Assembly (NCBI GenBank): GCA_900119625.1
Contig: FPKD01000004.1
Span: forward strand, 1 to 64,000
Length of the DNA: 64,000 nucleotides
DNA from: Olsenella sp. kh2p3
GTDB taxonomy: Bacteria; Actinomycetota; Coriobacteriia; Coriobacteriales; Atopobiaceae
Reading direction: 5' to 3'
Of the stretch, positions 1-9,477 are shown piece after piece. The notes beneath the pieces are model-generated. The model saw only the letters and a program-made list of their open reading frames with translations, ran no database searches and was not told the DNA's origin. The position numbers and the translations under genes were made by a program. Each line of letters starts with the position of its first letter. Position 1 is the first letter of the stretch.

Positions 1-22
1 AATCGGCCGAGCTCCTCCGCAT
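1..22 (+). rRNA. 23S rRNA, extreme 3' end (partial)
   Basis: The window opens with AATCGGCCGAGC, which matches the conserved 3' end of actinobacterial 23S rRNA (the ACTAATCGGCCGAG region just before the terminal helix). The rest of the gene lies off the left edge. The exact 3' boundary is estimated, because the 5' pairing strand is not in the window. About 100 nt of 23S-5S spacer follow. Confidence 0.6.
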
Positions 23-121
23 GCCCTTCCCATGGGCGGTCCCGGGGGGACTCGACGCTTGCGCGCGCTGTGCGGCCCCCAGGGCACGGTGGGACCACCC
101 CGGAGGCAGAACGCCCCCAGA

Positions 122-240
122 CGGCCAGCGGCCATGGCAGGGGAGGCACACCCGGTCCCATCCCGAACCCGGAAGTTAAGCCCCCGAGCGCCGATTGTAC
201 TGCGGGTCCAGCCCGTGGGAGACCAGGACGCCGCTGGCCG
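122..240 (+). rRNA. rrf: 5S ribosomal RNA
   Basis: The core CCCGGTCCCATCCCGAAC, GGAAGTTAAGCC and GCGCCGATTGTACTGC blocks are the classical bacterial 5S signature. The ends CGGCCAGCGG (122-131) and CCGCTGGCCG (231-240) are exact complements and form helix I, which sets the boundaries at about 119 nt. It lies directly downstream of the 23S tail, as the last gene of an rRNA operon. Confidence 0.95.
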
Positions 241-261
241 ACTGGGGGCGTTTTCGCCAGG

Positions 262-298
262 AGGGGCCCCGCGCCGAGCGCGGGGCCCCTTTCCTTTT
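262..298 (+). terminator. rRNA operon intrinsic terminator
   Basis: A perfect 12-bp stem (262-273 with 279-290, five-base loop CCGAG) is followed by TTCCTTTT. It lies 21 nt after 5S rRNA, where the rRNA transcript should end. Confidence 0.9.
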
Positions 299-471
299 GC
301 GCCTGGCCCCTCGTCCGCATGCCTGGGCCGCGCCCGGCCCGGGGCGCGGCCCATTTATTAGGCATGGTGGGCGTCGCTGTCCGCCTTACGGCTTGCTTGC
401 AGCTTTCTGACAATATTTGTTTGCCGTTCATCCGGTTTCTCTCGTACGCTCGACATATCAATGATAGTTTT

Positions 472-504
472 CGGTCACCGGTTTCCATTGGGGGGTGGTG
501 ACCG
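472..504. promoter_or_regulatory. inverted repeat upstream of the SARP regulator
   Basis: CGGTCACC (472-479) and GGTGACCG (497-504) are exact complements separated by 17 nt. They lie 53 nt upstream of the regulator start. The arrangement suits an operator for a dimeric regulator, possibly autoregulation, or a leader hairpin. The segment 361-556 contains no gene that I can support. Confidence 0.4.
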
Positions 505-556
505 TTCTTGTGTACCGCCCTCCCATAGAGCATTTGGAAGGGTGAGGTGTTGAGCT

Positions 557-3550
557 ATGTCTATCAAAGTCCATCGCCGTCCTGCCGTTGTGCCCGTTGA
601 TGAGGTGTCGGACTGCATTTCTAGGAGACTTTCTTCGTGGGGCCTTACTCCACGCTTGGTGTCTTCATTTCTATCCGAACCCCGAACTTCAGATCTGCTT
701 GTCATGTGCTCTGAGCCAGGGATGGGAAAGTCAACCGCTCTTAGGTCTTTCGTCAGCAAAGGGCGAAATTCTTCAACCACGCACTATCTCCGGCTTTATG
801 GTATTGATGGCACCTCGGCTGCTCGTCGGCTCGCCCGTTTGGCTCGACAGGTTGAGAGGGAGTGCCTTGCTGGCAAGTCTGTCAGAGTCGCTCTCGATGA
901 TGTGCCTGCGGGCGATGAATCTGTTGTTGATCGGCAGGCCGCTTCGATTTCAAGAATGGTAACTTCTGGAGCATCCGTTGCCGTTAGCCTGCTGCCAGAA
1001 GACGATTTACTCGCTGAAAGACTCTCTGGTGCAATTCGCCTTACCTCCAGTGACCTTCTCGTTGGCGACGTCCTTGAGCTTGGGCCAAGTGATCCTCTCT
1101 ATGATGTACGTTCTCTTACTGGTGGCATTCCCTCGCTTGTTAGTGCACTGCTTCGTGATAACGGCACCTCTCATGTCGATACGCTTGTTGCGGGTAGTAC
1201 GTATTTCGAAGCGCTTGAGCACCTCGTTGGTGCAACCTTGCGCCCCGGCCTTCTCGATGATGAGATATCGACGCGACTTGCCATGCTTCTCCTTGGTAGT
1301 GGGACGTTTGACGACGTTGCAAGCGTGACGTGCATAGATCCAAGTGAGATTGCTGCCGGCCTTGAAGAGAGTGCCCCTCTCTTTGGAATCTCTTGTCATG
1401 ACGCATCTTTTAGGTGTTTTGGGATTGACACTCTCGATGGTGTTAATGCGTGCAGCGCTTCGCTTTCCCCAAAGGTAGCTCCCTTGTCAGCGCTTTTTGA
1501 TTCAGCGCTTAGAATGCTGGTTGAGAGGGGCGCGTTTGATAGGGCAGCCGCCATTGCGCGCATTTCTTCTTCCGAGGCGGCTGCCTCTGTGATCCTTGGG
1601 CACGCTGAGGAATTCATTGACGTTGGGGAGGTTGCTCTTATTCGGAGATTAGTTGGGCAGGCGCAAGCCCGGTCTCTTATAACTTCTGAGCGCGCGGCAT
1701 CTATCGAATTGGTTCTATCGGCTCTTGGGGATCCGGGGTTTAGGCTTCCCGAGACTATATCCTCGCAGGAGCGGTCAGAGTTGTCTTCTCTCGCTGGCGT
1801 GACGCCTTCGGATGCACTCCTCCTGGGGTGCCGTGCGGTGCTTGCTGGCGAGAGTGTTTCCTCGCGCGGCGATGATGTCGTGGAACCCATTGGTCTTGCT
1901 GCGCATTTGCAGGCGGTTCAGCTGCTGCGCGATGGACGCCCGGGCGCTGTCCAGCGCCTTGTGGGGCCGCGTGTGTTTTCAAGTATGGAGGGTTCGCTTG
2001 CGACTGCGCTGTTGCGGCTCGATATGGCTATTGCCTGCGTTCTTCTCGGGGATGACAGAATGAGCGATTGCATTTCGGACTCCTTGGCGCGAGAGTTCTT
2101 CATGCGAGATGGCTACTCGGCTCTCAGGGATGAAGAGACGTTCCTATTGGCGCTCGACGCGCTTGCGCATGGCTCGTGCGACCTCTCGTCCATAGATGCC
2201 CTGGTAAGTGAAGCAGAGCGGTCAGGAAATGAGCTGATTCGCGTGGCTGCCCTCATGATGGGTGCCGCGGTCGAATATGTGCAGGGCGATTATCGAAGCG
2301 CGGGACTACGAAGTGCTATTGCGGCAGGGGCTGCGGGACGCGCAGGGTTTGCCCATCTTGAAGCGGAAGCCAATGTGTTGTGTTGTGCAGCTGCGGGTTC
2401 GAGCATGGGCATTGGCGCGGTTCCACCCAATTGGGAGGACACATGCGATACTGGGGAGCTCTCTGCTGTTGCCAAGCTTGTGCGCTCTGCGCTTGGCGGA
2501 GACGAAGACCTGCAGGATTCGCAGCGAATACGTGGAGGCGCTGCCCTACCCAGTGACGAAATCTGGCTCCTTAGGGTTTTGCTCTCGGGGAAAGGCGATG
2601 TTCCCGAGCGTCTGAGGAACCTAATTCCCCATACTTGGGCGACTGCGATTCCGCCGATTCCATTGCTCCAGTCAACCTCCAGCATTACCGTGCGTCCGAG
2701 AAGACAGCCTGCGGGCCGTTGTGATGATGAAGGACTTGCCGAGGCGGCATTGGGAGTTAGGCTGAAGCTTGGTCTTCTCGGTGGATTCTCGCTCAACGTT
2801 GATGGTAAACAGGTGCCTGAATGGCATATCGACCGACGTGCCACCAAGGCGATGCTGGTGTTTATTGCGCTGCATCCAAAGCTCTCAGCAAAGAGGTACG
2901 AAATCATTGAGCAGCTCTGGCCTGATTGCGACTACAAAGCAGGTCTTGACAAGATTTACCAGGCAACGAGTACATTGAGAAAGGAAATCTCGGCAGTGGC
3001 GCCGGGATTTGACCCCTTCCTCTCAAGTAGGGGCGACAGGTCTGTCTCGCTCGATCCTGCAGTCATCGAATGCGATTTCTTGGAGTTTGAGGAGGCCGCC
3101 AGGGAAGCCCTGGCATCTGAGGGAGATGACATGCGTGTATTGGATGCCGCCATAAGGTCTGAGAAGCTCTATACGGGGGACCTCTTTGTGCCCACGCGGG
3201 ACTTTATGGGATATGTTGTGGCGCGCCGGCAGGAGCTTCGCGAGCTTTACGTTGACGCTATGGTCGCGGGGGCAGAGGCCGCCTTGAGACTTGGCAGATA
3301 TAGGATATCCGCCAGGCTTGCCGATGCGGCAACAGCCGTGGATGACCTGCGCGAAGATGCCGTTGAAGTTCTCATACAGGCATTAAGGGCAAGTGGCAGA
3401 GTGTTCGAAGCCGAGCAGCGCTACAAGAGGTTTGCCGTTCGCTTTGTCGATAGGACACACATGCCGCCCTCCAAGCGTCTCCGGAAGGCGATGAGCGCAA
3501 AAGGGAATGGGGCAAAAGGTGGCCCCGCCGCTCGATCCGAAGGGGACTAA
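557..3550 (+). CDS. large STAND-like ATPase / SARP-BTAD transcriptional regulator
   Basis: This 997-aa protein starts with a nucleotide-binding region: a Walker A motif, EPGMGKST, lies at residues 53-60. A long helical middle part follows, of the repeat-rich kind seen in MalT/AfsR-type proteins. The last 250 residues begin LKLGLLGGFSLNVDGK, continue as a winged-helix DNA-binding domain (LWPDCDYKAGLDKIYQ) and end in a helical bacterial transcriptional activation domain. That places it with SARP-type signal-responsive activators, which are very common in Coriobacteriia. It stands alone between the rRNA operon and secA, so its target is unknown. Its codons are clearly less GC-biased than those of its neighbours, which suggests acquisition or relaxed selection. 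The N-terminal part could instead be called LuxR/MalT-like. Confidence 0.8.
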   Translation: MSIKVHRRPAVVPVDEVSDCISRRLSSWGLTPRLVSSFLSEPRTSDLLVMCSEPGMGKSTALRSFVSKGRNSSTTHYLRLYGIDGTSAARRLARLARQVERECLAGKSVRVALDDVPAGDESVVDRQAASISRMVTSGASVAVSLLPEDDLLAERLSGAIRLTSSDLLVGDVLELGPSDPLYDVRSLTGGIPSLVSALLRDNGTSHVDTLVAGSTYFEALEHLVGATLRPGLLDDEISTRLAMLLLGSGTFDDVASVTCIDPSEIAAGLEESAPLFGISCHDASFRCFGIDTLDGVNACSASLSPKVAPLSALFDSALRMLVERGAFDRAAAIARISSSEAAASVILGHAEEFIDVGEVALIRRLVGQAQARSLITSERAASIELVLSALGDPGFRLPETISSQERSELSSLAGVTPSDALLLGCRAVLAGESVSSRGDDVVEPIGLAAHLQAVQLLRDGRPGAVQRLVGPRVFSSMEGSLATALLRLDMAIACVLLGDDRMSDCISDSLAREFFMRDGYSALRDEETFLLALDALAHGSCDLSSIDALVSEAERSGNELIRVAALMMGAAVEYVQGDYRSAGLRSAIAAGAAGRAGFAHLEAEANVLCCAAAGSSMGIGAVPPNWEDTCDTGELSAVAKLVRSALGGDEDLQDSQRIRGGAALPSDEIWLLRVLLSGKGDVPERLRNLIPHTWATAIPPIPLLQSTSSITVRPRRQPAGRCDDEGLAEAALGVRLKLGLLGGFSLNVDGKQVPEWHIDRRATKAMLVFIALHPKLSAKRYEIIEQLWPDCDYKAGLDKIYQATSTLRKEISAVAPGFDPFLSSRGDRSVSLDPAVIECDFLEFEEAAREALASEGDDMRVLDAAIRSEKLYTGDLFVPTRDFMGYVVARRQELRELYVDAMVAGAEAALRLGRYRISARLADAATAVDDLREDAVEVLIQALRASGRVFEAEQRYKRFAVRFVDRTHMPPSKRLRKAMSAKGNGAKGGPAARSEGD

Positions 3551-3722
3551 ATTTCCTATCCGCCTATACGAGCTTGGTTTCCCCACGATTAACACCGAGA
3601 ATACAGTGCGCTTTTAGTGAGACCATGCCCCTCGCCACCACGGTGAGTTTGCTATGGGTAAAGTGAAAAATGCATGTGCCGGTGGATAGTCACCGCCCAT
3701 CAAACAGTATGAAGGACTGCCC

Positions 3723-6521
3723 ATGCCAAACTTTCTCTCCAAATTGCTTTCCGCTGGAGCCGACAAGGACCTCAAGGAATACCAGCGCATCACCGCGCAT
3801 GTCAACGACCTCGAGCCGCGCTTTAGCGCCATGGACGACGAGGAACTGAGCGGCCAAACAAAGCTGTTCCGCGAGCGCATCGAAAACGGCGAGACGCTCG
3901 ATGACCTTCTCCCCGAGGCATTTGCTGCCGTGAGGGAAGCGTCCCGTCGGACGACGGGCATGCGTCACTTTGACGTGCAGATTATTGGCGGCATCGCGCT
4001 GCATCGCGGCACCATCGCCGAGATGAAGACCGGCGAAGGCAAGACCCTGGTCTCAACGCTTGCTGGCTACCTCAACGCTCTTGAGGGCAAGGGCGTACAC
4101 ATTGTGACTGTGAACGACTATCTTGCCAAGCGAGACAGCGAGTGGATGGGCCAGATCTATCGCTTCATGGGCCTTAAAGTAGGCCTGCTCCAGAATGGTA
4201 TGAGGCTCAACCTAAAGAAGCCTGCCTACCAGGCAGACGTTACCTATGGCACAAACTCCGAGTTTGGCTTTGACTACCTGCGTGACAACATGGTTACGCG
4301 GCCAAGCCTTCGTGTTCAGCGCGGGCATCACTATGCGATCGTCGACGAGGTTGACTCCATCCTTATCGACGAGGCGCGCACGCCGCTTATCATCTCTGGC
4401 GCGGGAACCAAATCCGCAGGTACCTACAAGGACTTTGCCCGCGCGGTCCGTGGCCTTACTCCAGACGTTGACTTCGAGATGGACGAGGCCAAGCACACCA
4501 TTGCTGCGACTGACGAGGGCCTCAAGAAGATCGAGCGCAACCTTGGCATCGATGACATTTACGCCGATCCCTCCGGACAGCTGGTGAACCACCTCCAGCA
4601 GGCCCTCAAGGCGCAGTACATGTTCCACCGTGACCAGCAGTACGTGGTTGTCGATGGCGAGGTCAAGATTGTCGATGAGTTCACGGGCCGCATCATGGAG
4701 GGTAGGCGCTATTCCGAGGGCCTGCACCAGGCAATCGAGGCCAAGGAAGGCGTCCTCGTGCGCGAAGAGAGCCAGACGCTTGCCACGATCACCCTCCAGA
4801 ACTACTTCCTTATGTACGACAAACTTTCGGGCATGACTGGTACTGCCATGACCGAGGACGCAGAGTTCCGCGAGGTCTACCACGTCCCCGTGCAGGTGAT
4901 TCCGCCCAACAAGCCCGTCATTCGCGTGGATCACGACGATCTTGTCTACAAGACAGTGGCTGCCAAGTTCAACGCTGTCGCCGATGACGTGGCCGAGCGC
5001 CACGCCAAGGGGCAGCCGTGTCTTGTGGGTACTGTCTCGATCGAGAACTCAGAGCGCCTCTCTCGCATTCTGGACAAGCGTGGCATCAAGCACAACGTCC
5101 TCAACGCCAAGTACCACGAGCGCGAGGCGCAGATCGTTGCGCAGGCGGGCCGTGAGGGCGCTGTAACCATTGCAACTAACATGGCTGGCCGTGGTACGGA
5201 TATCCTTCTTGGCGGTAACCCCAAGGCAATGGCCGAGGACATGCTTCGCGAGCAGGGCTTCTATGCACCAGTGAAGGAGGGCGAGGAGCCAGTCGTACCC
5301 ACCGAGGAACAGCGCGCTGCCGCCCTCGAGAAGGCGAAGGCAATCTGCGATAAGGAGCGCGAGCACGTGGTTGCCGCCGGTGGCCTTGCCGTCATTGGTA
5401 CCGAGCGCCACGAGAGCCGTCGTATTGACAACCAGCTGCGAGGTCGCTCTGGCCGTCAGGGCGATCCCGGCGAGACCCAGTTCTACCTCTCCCTTGAGGA
5501 CGACCTCATGCGCCTCTTTGGCGGCGACCGCATGGACCGCATCTCGGCGATGATGACCAAGTACGACATGCCCGACGACATGCCCATCAAGTCAAAGCTC
5601 GTGACGCGCGCGGTTGAAAGCGCCCAGCGCAAGGTCGAAGAGGTCAACTTCGCCATGCGTAAGAGCGTCCTCGACTACGATGACGTTATGAACAAGCAGC
5701 GCCAGGTCATCTACGAGGAGCGCAACAAGATCCTGGACGGCAAGGACCTCATGAGCCACGTCGAGGAGGTCACCTACGATACCGTCCAACGCAAGGTGAA
5801 CGAGTACTGCTCCGAGACGGCCGATCCGGAGGAGTGGGATCTTGCAGGCCTCGACAAGTGGGTGCGCGACCTCACGGGCCGTACCGACGGACCTACGTTC
5901 ACGGTTGACTCCGACCAGGGAGACATCACCGATGCCGTCGATGCCTTTGTAAACACCTGCTACAAGGAGAAGGAGCAGCGCCTGGGCGACCAGATTATGA
6001 GCGACCTCTCGGCCCAGGTTATGCTTCGCGTAATTGATACGCGCTGGATGACATACCTGCAGGAGATGGATTATCTCAAGACTGGCATTGGCCTGCGTGG
6101 CTATGGCCAGCGCGACCCGCTCGTCGAGTACAAGAGCGAGGCCTACGCCGCCTTTACCGAGCTGGTCAATACCATGTACGAGGACTTTCTCCGCACCATT
6201 CTCCGCATTGAGATCGCCGTGCGGCCCACGGCTCCTGCTAAGCCCCAGGGGGATGACGAGGCACTCTCCGATGAGCTGCGCGGTGCCCAGTACTCCGGTC
6301 CTGCCGAGGTCGATGGTGACCACAGTGTGCCTGCACGCCGTTCTGCCGCAGACGCACCGCGTAAGCAGGGCGGCAACGGCAATGCCAACGCCGGCGCCGG
6401 CAAGCCTCGCACCTATCGCAAGGACGAGGATCCCGACCCTTACGTTGGCGTGGGGAGGAATGACCCCTGCCCCTGCGGTAGCGGCAAGAAGTTCAAGAAC
6501 TGCCACGGCAGGAACAGGTAG
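3723..6521 (+). CDS. secA: preprotein translocase ATPase SecA
   Basis: SecA is the cytoplasmic motor that pushes preproteins through SecYEG. The 932-aa length is normal. Walker A (MKTGEGKT, residues 101-108), the DEAD-like segment IVDEVDSILIDEARTPL, the arginine-finger region GRSGRQGDPGETQF and the C-terminal zinc motif DPCPCGSGKKFKNCH are all present. An Ala/Gly/Asn-rich linker precedes the zinc tail. The start is supported by GAAGGA seven nt upstream. prfB begins two nt after the stop, so the two are translationally linked. The 172 nt upstream hold no gene that I can support. Stop codon TAG. Confidence 0.98.
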   Translation: MPNFLSKLLSAGADKDLKEYQRITAHVNDLEPRFSAMDDEELSGQTKLFRERIENGETLDDLLPEAFAAVREASRRTTGMRHFDVQIIGGIALHRGTIAEMKTGEGKTLVSTLAGYLNALEGKGVHIVTVNDYLAKRDSEWMGQIYRFMGLKVGLLQNGMRLNLKKPAYQADVTYGTNSEFGFDYLRDNMVTRPSLRVQRGHHYAIVDEVDSILIDEARTPLIISGAGTKSAGTYKDFARAVRGLTPDVDFEMDEAKHTIAATDEGLKKIERNLGIDDIYADPSGQLVNHLQQALKAQYMFHRDQQYVVVDGEVKIVDEFTGRIMEGRRYSEGLHQAIEAKEGVLVREESQTLATITLQNYFLMYDKLSGMTGTAMTEDAEFREVYHVPVQVIPPNKPVIRVDHDDLVYKTVAAKFNAVADDVAERHAKGQPCLVGTVSIENSERLSRILDKRGIKHNVLNAKYHEREAQIVAQAGREGAVTIATNMAGRGTDILLGGNPKAMAEDMLREQGFYAPVKEGEEPVVPTEEQRAAALEKAKAICDKEREHVVAAGGLAVIGTERHESRRIDNQLRGRSGRQGDPGETQFYLSLEDDLMRLFGGDRMDRISAMMTKYDMPDDMPIKSKLVTRAVESAQRKVEEVNFAMRKSVLDYDDVMNKQRQVIYEERNKILDGKDLMSHVEEVTYDTVQRKVNEYCSETADPEEWDLAGLDKWVRDLTGRTDGPTFTVDSDQGDITDAVDAFVNTCYKEKEQRLGDQIMSDLSAQVMLRVIDTRWMTYLQEMDYLKTGIGLRGYGQRDPLVEYKSEAYAAFTELVNTMYEDFLRTILRIEIAVRPTAPAKPQGDDEALSDELRGAQYSGPAEVDGDHSVPARRSAADAPRKQGGNGNANAGAGKPRTYRKDEDPDPYVGVGRNDPCPCGSGKKFKNCHGRNR

Positions 6522-6523
6522 CC

Positions 6524-7639
6524 ATGGCCGACATCGATAGCTCTGCACTCGACGCCCTATCCGCACGGCTCGACGAGGTCGAGGGCTACCTCCATGTTGA
6601 CGAGCTGCGGGGGACCGTCGCACAGCTCGAGCAGGAGAGCATGGCACCAGGCTTCTGGGACGATGCCAATGCGGCTCGCGAGACCATGGCGCGCCTCTCA
6701 GCTGCAAAGTCCGACGTTGCCGGCATCGATGCGGCTCGCGCAAAGCTAGAGGATGCGCGCGCGGCTCTCGAGCTTGGCGAGGAGACCTCAGACGATGACC
6801 TTCTCGCCGAGGCCGCCTCGATTGCCTCCTCCCTCGAGCATGACCTCACCGAGCTTGAGCTCTCCAGCTGGTTCACCGATGACCTCGACCACGGTGACGC
6901 AATTGTGACGGTGACACCTGGTCAAGGTGGTCTTGAGGCCCAGGACTGGTGCGACATGCTCTTCCACATGTACCTACGCTACTGCGACAGGCGCGGCTGG
7001 ACGGTAGACGTGAACGACGCGCCTCAGGCGGAGGTCATCGGCATAGACCATGCCACCTTCACGGTGCATGGACACAACGCCTACGGCATGCTTCGCGCCG
7101 AGCAGGGCGTGCATCGCCTGGTGCGCATCTCTCCCACTGACGAGAAGAAGCGCCGCCAGACCACATTTGCTGGCGTGGAGGTGCTGCCGATACTGCCTGA
7201 TGACATTGAGGTGGATATCGACCCCAAAGACCTGCGCATCGACGTGTATCATGCAACCGGCCACGGTGGCCAGGGTGTCAATACGACGGACTCTGCCGTG
7301 CGCATCACGCACATCCCAACCGGTACGGTTGTCACGTGCCAGAACGAACGAAGCCAGCTCCAGAACAAGGCGTTTGCGATGAAGATTCTTCGCAGCCGCC
7401 TGTATGAGATGGAGCTTGAGAAGCGCGCTGCCGAGCTCGACGAGCTTCGCGGGCCAAAGCACGAGATTGGCTTTGGCAACCAGATCAGAAGCTACGTTCT
7501 CTATCCCTACCAGCTGGTGAAGGACCTGCGCACGGGAATGGAGACCGGCAATGTTGACTCGGTCCTCCAGGACGGCGACCTCGACAAGTTCATCATTGCC
7601 TATCACAGATGGGTGGTTGCCGGAAGGCCGGAGCAGTGA
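6524..7639 (+). CDS. prfB: peptide chain release factor 2
   Basis: RF2 releases finished proteins at UGA and UAA. The 371-aa product has the catalytic GGQ at residues 248-250 (TGHGGQGVN) and the class-I release-factor fold. Two points are unusual. First, the gene reads straight through: the region matching EARLY E. coli residues (VEGYLHVDEL) has no in-frame UGA and no programmed +1 frameshift. Second, the stop-codon recognition tripeptide, normally SPF, reads SPT (codons TCT CCC ACT, residues 203-205) in the context LVRISPTDEKKRRQTTF. The gene itself ends in UGA. It follows secA by two nt and overlaps the yitT-like start. Confidence 0.96.
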   Translation: MADIDSSALDALSARLDEVEGYLHVDELRGTVAQLEQESMAPGFWDDANAARETMARLSAAKSDVAGIDAARAKLEDARAALELGEETSDDDLLAEAASIASSLEHDLTELELSSWFTDDLDHGDAIVTVTPGQGGLEAQDWCDMLFHMYLRYCDRRGWTVDVNDAPQAEVIGIDHATFTVHGHNAYGMLRAEQGVHRLVRISPTDEKKRRQTTFAGVEVLPILPDDIEVDIDPKDLRIDVYHATGHGGQGVNTTDSAVRITHIPTGTVVTCQNERSQLQNKAFAMKILRSRLYEMELEKRAAELDELRGPKHEIGFGNQIRSYVLYPYQLVKDLRTGMETGNVDSVLQDGDLDKFIIAYHRWVVAGRPEQ

Positions 7640-8511
7640 GAAAGCTCAGCTGGCGCGAGGTGGCGCTCGACGCCGCCCTCATATTCTTTGGCTCGCTCCT
7701 TTTTGCTTTTGGTCTCGACTGCTTTGAGATCCCTAACGGCTTGGCTGCTGGTGGAATTACGGGCCTGGCAACGGTGTTTCATGCCCTTGCTCTTCAGGTG
7801 GGGGTCAACCTTCCAGTGGGCATCCAGTCCATTGTCATGAACGTCCTGCTCTTTGCCTACGTGGTCAAGTCGGGGAGCAAACGCTACGCCGTTCTCACCG
7901 CAGCGGGAATCATTGTCTCGGGCGTGCTCACCGACGCTATAGTTCCCCTTGTTCCCATTCTGGGCGAGGGAGACCTCCTTCTCTGCGCGCTGTGGGGCGG
8001 CGTCATCACGGGTGTTGGCCTTGGGATGGTCTTTCGAACGGGTGGCAACACCGGCGGGACCGACATCATCGCCCAGCTGATAGCGAGAAAGACGGGGGCA
8101 TCCGTTGGGAGCATGGCCATTGTGGTCGACGGCGCCATCGTCGCTCTCTCGGCGCCGGTCTTCTCGATAGAGAACGCGCTCTATGCCGCGGTTGCGATGT
8201 ATATCTGCGGACGCGTGGTCGATGCCGTGGTAGATGGTCCGCGCGTCCAGCGGGCAGCCTATATCATCTCTGAGAAGCATGAGAGAATCGCCCGGCAGAT
8301 TCTGATGGAGCTTGACCGAGGCTGCACCGAGCTCGAGGCAAAGGGCATGTGGAGCCGTGAGCTGCGGCCCGTCCTCTTCTGCGTGCTTTCGCGCGGTGAG
8401 ATTGCTCACCTCAAAGAAATAGTTGCCGAGACGGATCCCGATGCAATCGTAGTGATCGCTGAGGTTCACGAGGTATATGGGGAGGGCTTCAAGAGCATCG
8501 AGAAGCGCTAG
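7636..8511 (+). CDS. YitT family membrane protein (DUF161/DUF2179)
   Basis: The N-terminal two thirds carry five or six hydrophobic segments with the family pattern FGLDCFEIPNGLAAGGITGL and GMVFRTGGNTGGTDIIAQL. The C-terminal soluble part (AAYIISEKHERIARQI onward) is the DUF2179 domain. The chosen start is GTG 7636, which overlaps the prfB stop (GTGA) and has GGAAGG about ten nt upstream. An in-frame ATG at 7609 lies inside prfB. YitT proteins are often annotated as putative transporters, but no substrate is established. 291 aa. Confidence 0.85.
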   Translation: MRKLSWREVALDAALIFFGSLLFAFGLDCFEIPNGLAAGGITGLATVFHALALQVGVNLPVGIQSIVMNVLLFAYVVKSGSKRYAVLTAAGIIVSGVLTDAIVPLVPILGEGDLLLCALWGGVITGVGLGMVFRTGGNTGGTDIIAQLIARKTGASVGSMAIVVDGAIVALSAPVFSIENALYAAVAMYICGRVVDAVVDGPRVQRAAYIISEKHERIARQILMELDRGCTELEAKGMWSRELRPVLFCVLSRGEIAHLKEIVAETDPDAIVVIAEVHEVYGEGFKSIEKR

Positions 8512-8517
8512 GCACCT

Positions 8518-9333
8518 CTAGGGTTCCCGCAGCTCCGCCTCATCCTCGGCGAGCTGCATCGAGCTGGGACCAAGGTCGACCCGTATGACCTCCGAAACGC
8601 CATACTCCTTAAGCTGTTCAACCTGCTCGTCGGTAGCGCCGGAATCCGTGATGAGCAGGTCGACCTCATCGGTGGATCCAAACTGGAAGCTCGATGTCTG
8701 CCCAATCTTCGAAGAGTCCGCAACTATCACGTGCACGCGTGAACGCTCGAGCATCATCGCGTTGACTGCGGGCTCGGGGGCGGTTGCGGAGGTAAGGCCA
8801 TAGGTGGGCGAGAGGCCCGTCACGCCCAAGAAGCACTTGGTTGCCGTGATGCGCTTCACGCATTCGAGTGCAAACTCCCCAGTCATGGAGGCCTTTGGGG
8901 GTCGAATCTCGCCGCCGGTAAGGATAATCGATGCGTTTGGGCGCTCGGTGAGGAGCAGCGCCTTCGCGTTGTTGGTGATAACGGTCACGTCCTGCGCCGT
9001 GATGTACGAGATGATGGAAAGTGCCGTGGAGCTGGCGTTGATGAAGATGCAGTCGCCGTCATTCACGTGCTTGGCGGCTTCGCGCGCAATGGCTTTGTTG
9101 GCACGAATCTGGCGTGAGCCCGAGGGGCGCCCGAGAGGATTGAGTAATGTCGCGGTGCCGTATTGCCGCGACAGTACGTGCTGCTCCTCCAGATAATCAA
9201 GGTCGCGCCGTATGGTGAGGGTCGAGACGCCAAAGTGGTCGGCAAGTTCTGCCACGCCCACCTGACCCTTTCGCTCGAGAAGGGCGACTATGGCATCCCT
9301 GCGAGCGGCAATATAGGCCTTGCTTCTCTTCAT
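8518..9333 (-). CDS. DeoR-family transcriptional repressor
   Basis: Residues 5-60 form the DeoR helix-turn-helix (IVALLERKGQVGVAELADHF, then STLTIRRDLDYLEE). The rest is the sugar-phosphate-sensing domain, with FINASSTALSIISYI and VITNNAKALLLTE typical of the family. The start at 9333 (MKRSKAY) has GGAGGCGG just upstream and is preferred to an upstream ATG at 9357. It is transcribed away from the PTS operon across an AT-rich region with repeated CGTTCGTAA motifs. It is probably the local repressor, released by a sugar-phosphate intermediate. 271 aa, TAG stop. Confidence 0.88.
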   Translation of the reverse strand: MKRSKAYIAARRDAIVALLERKGQVGVAELADHFGVSTLTIRRDLDYLEEQHVLSRQYGTATLLNPLGRPSGSRQIRANKAIAREAAKHVNDGDCIFINASSTALSIISYITAQDVTVITNNAKALLLTERPNASIILTGGEIRPPKASMTGEFALECVKRITATKCFLGVTGLSPTYGLTSATAPEPAVNAMMLERSRVHVIVADSSKIGQTSSFQFGSTDEVDLLITDSGATDEQVEQLKEYGVSEVIRVDLGPSSMQLAEDEAELREP

Positions 9334-9477
9334 GTCCGCCTCCGCCCTCCATAACACTGCGCTGGCGGAATCAATTATACGAAGTGAAAATGTCTATTGA
9401 TAGTCAATCGAACATAAAGATTGATGCTCTAATACCTATATTTTTCGCTTATATCAATAAGATGAACAATGCTTTAT

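Noticed and set aside
6524..6640. Programmed +1 frameshift in prfB
   Set aside because: The reading frame is continuous and there is no in-frame UGA in the corresponding region.
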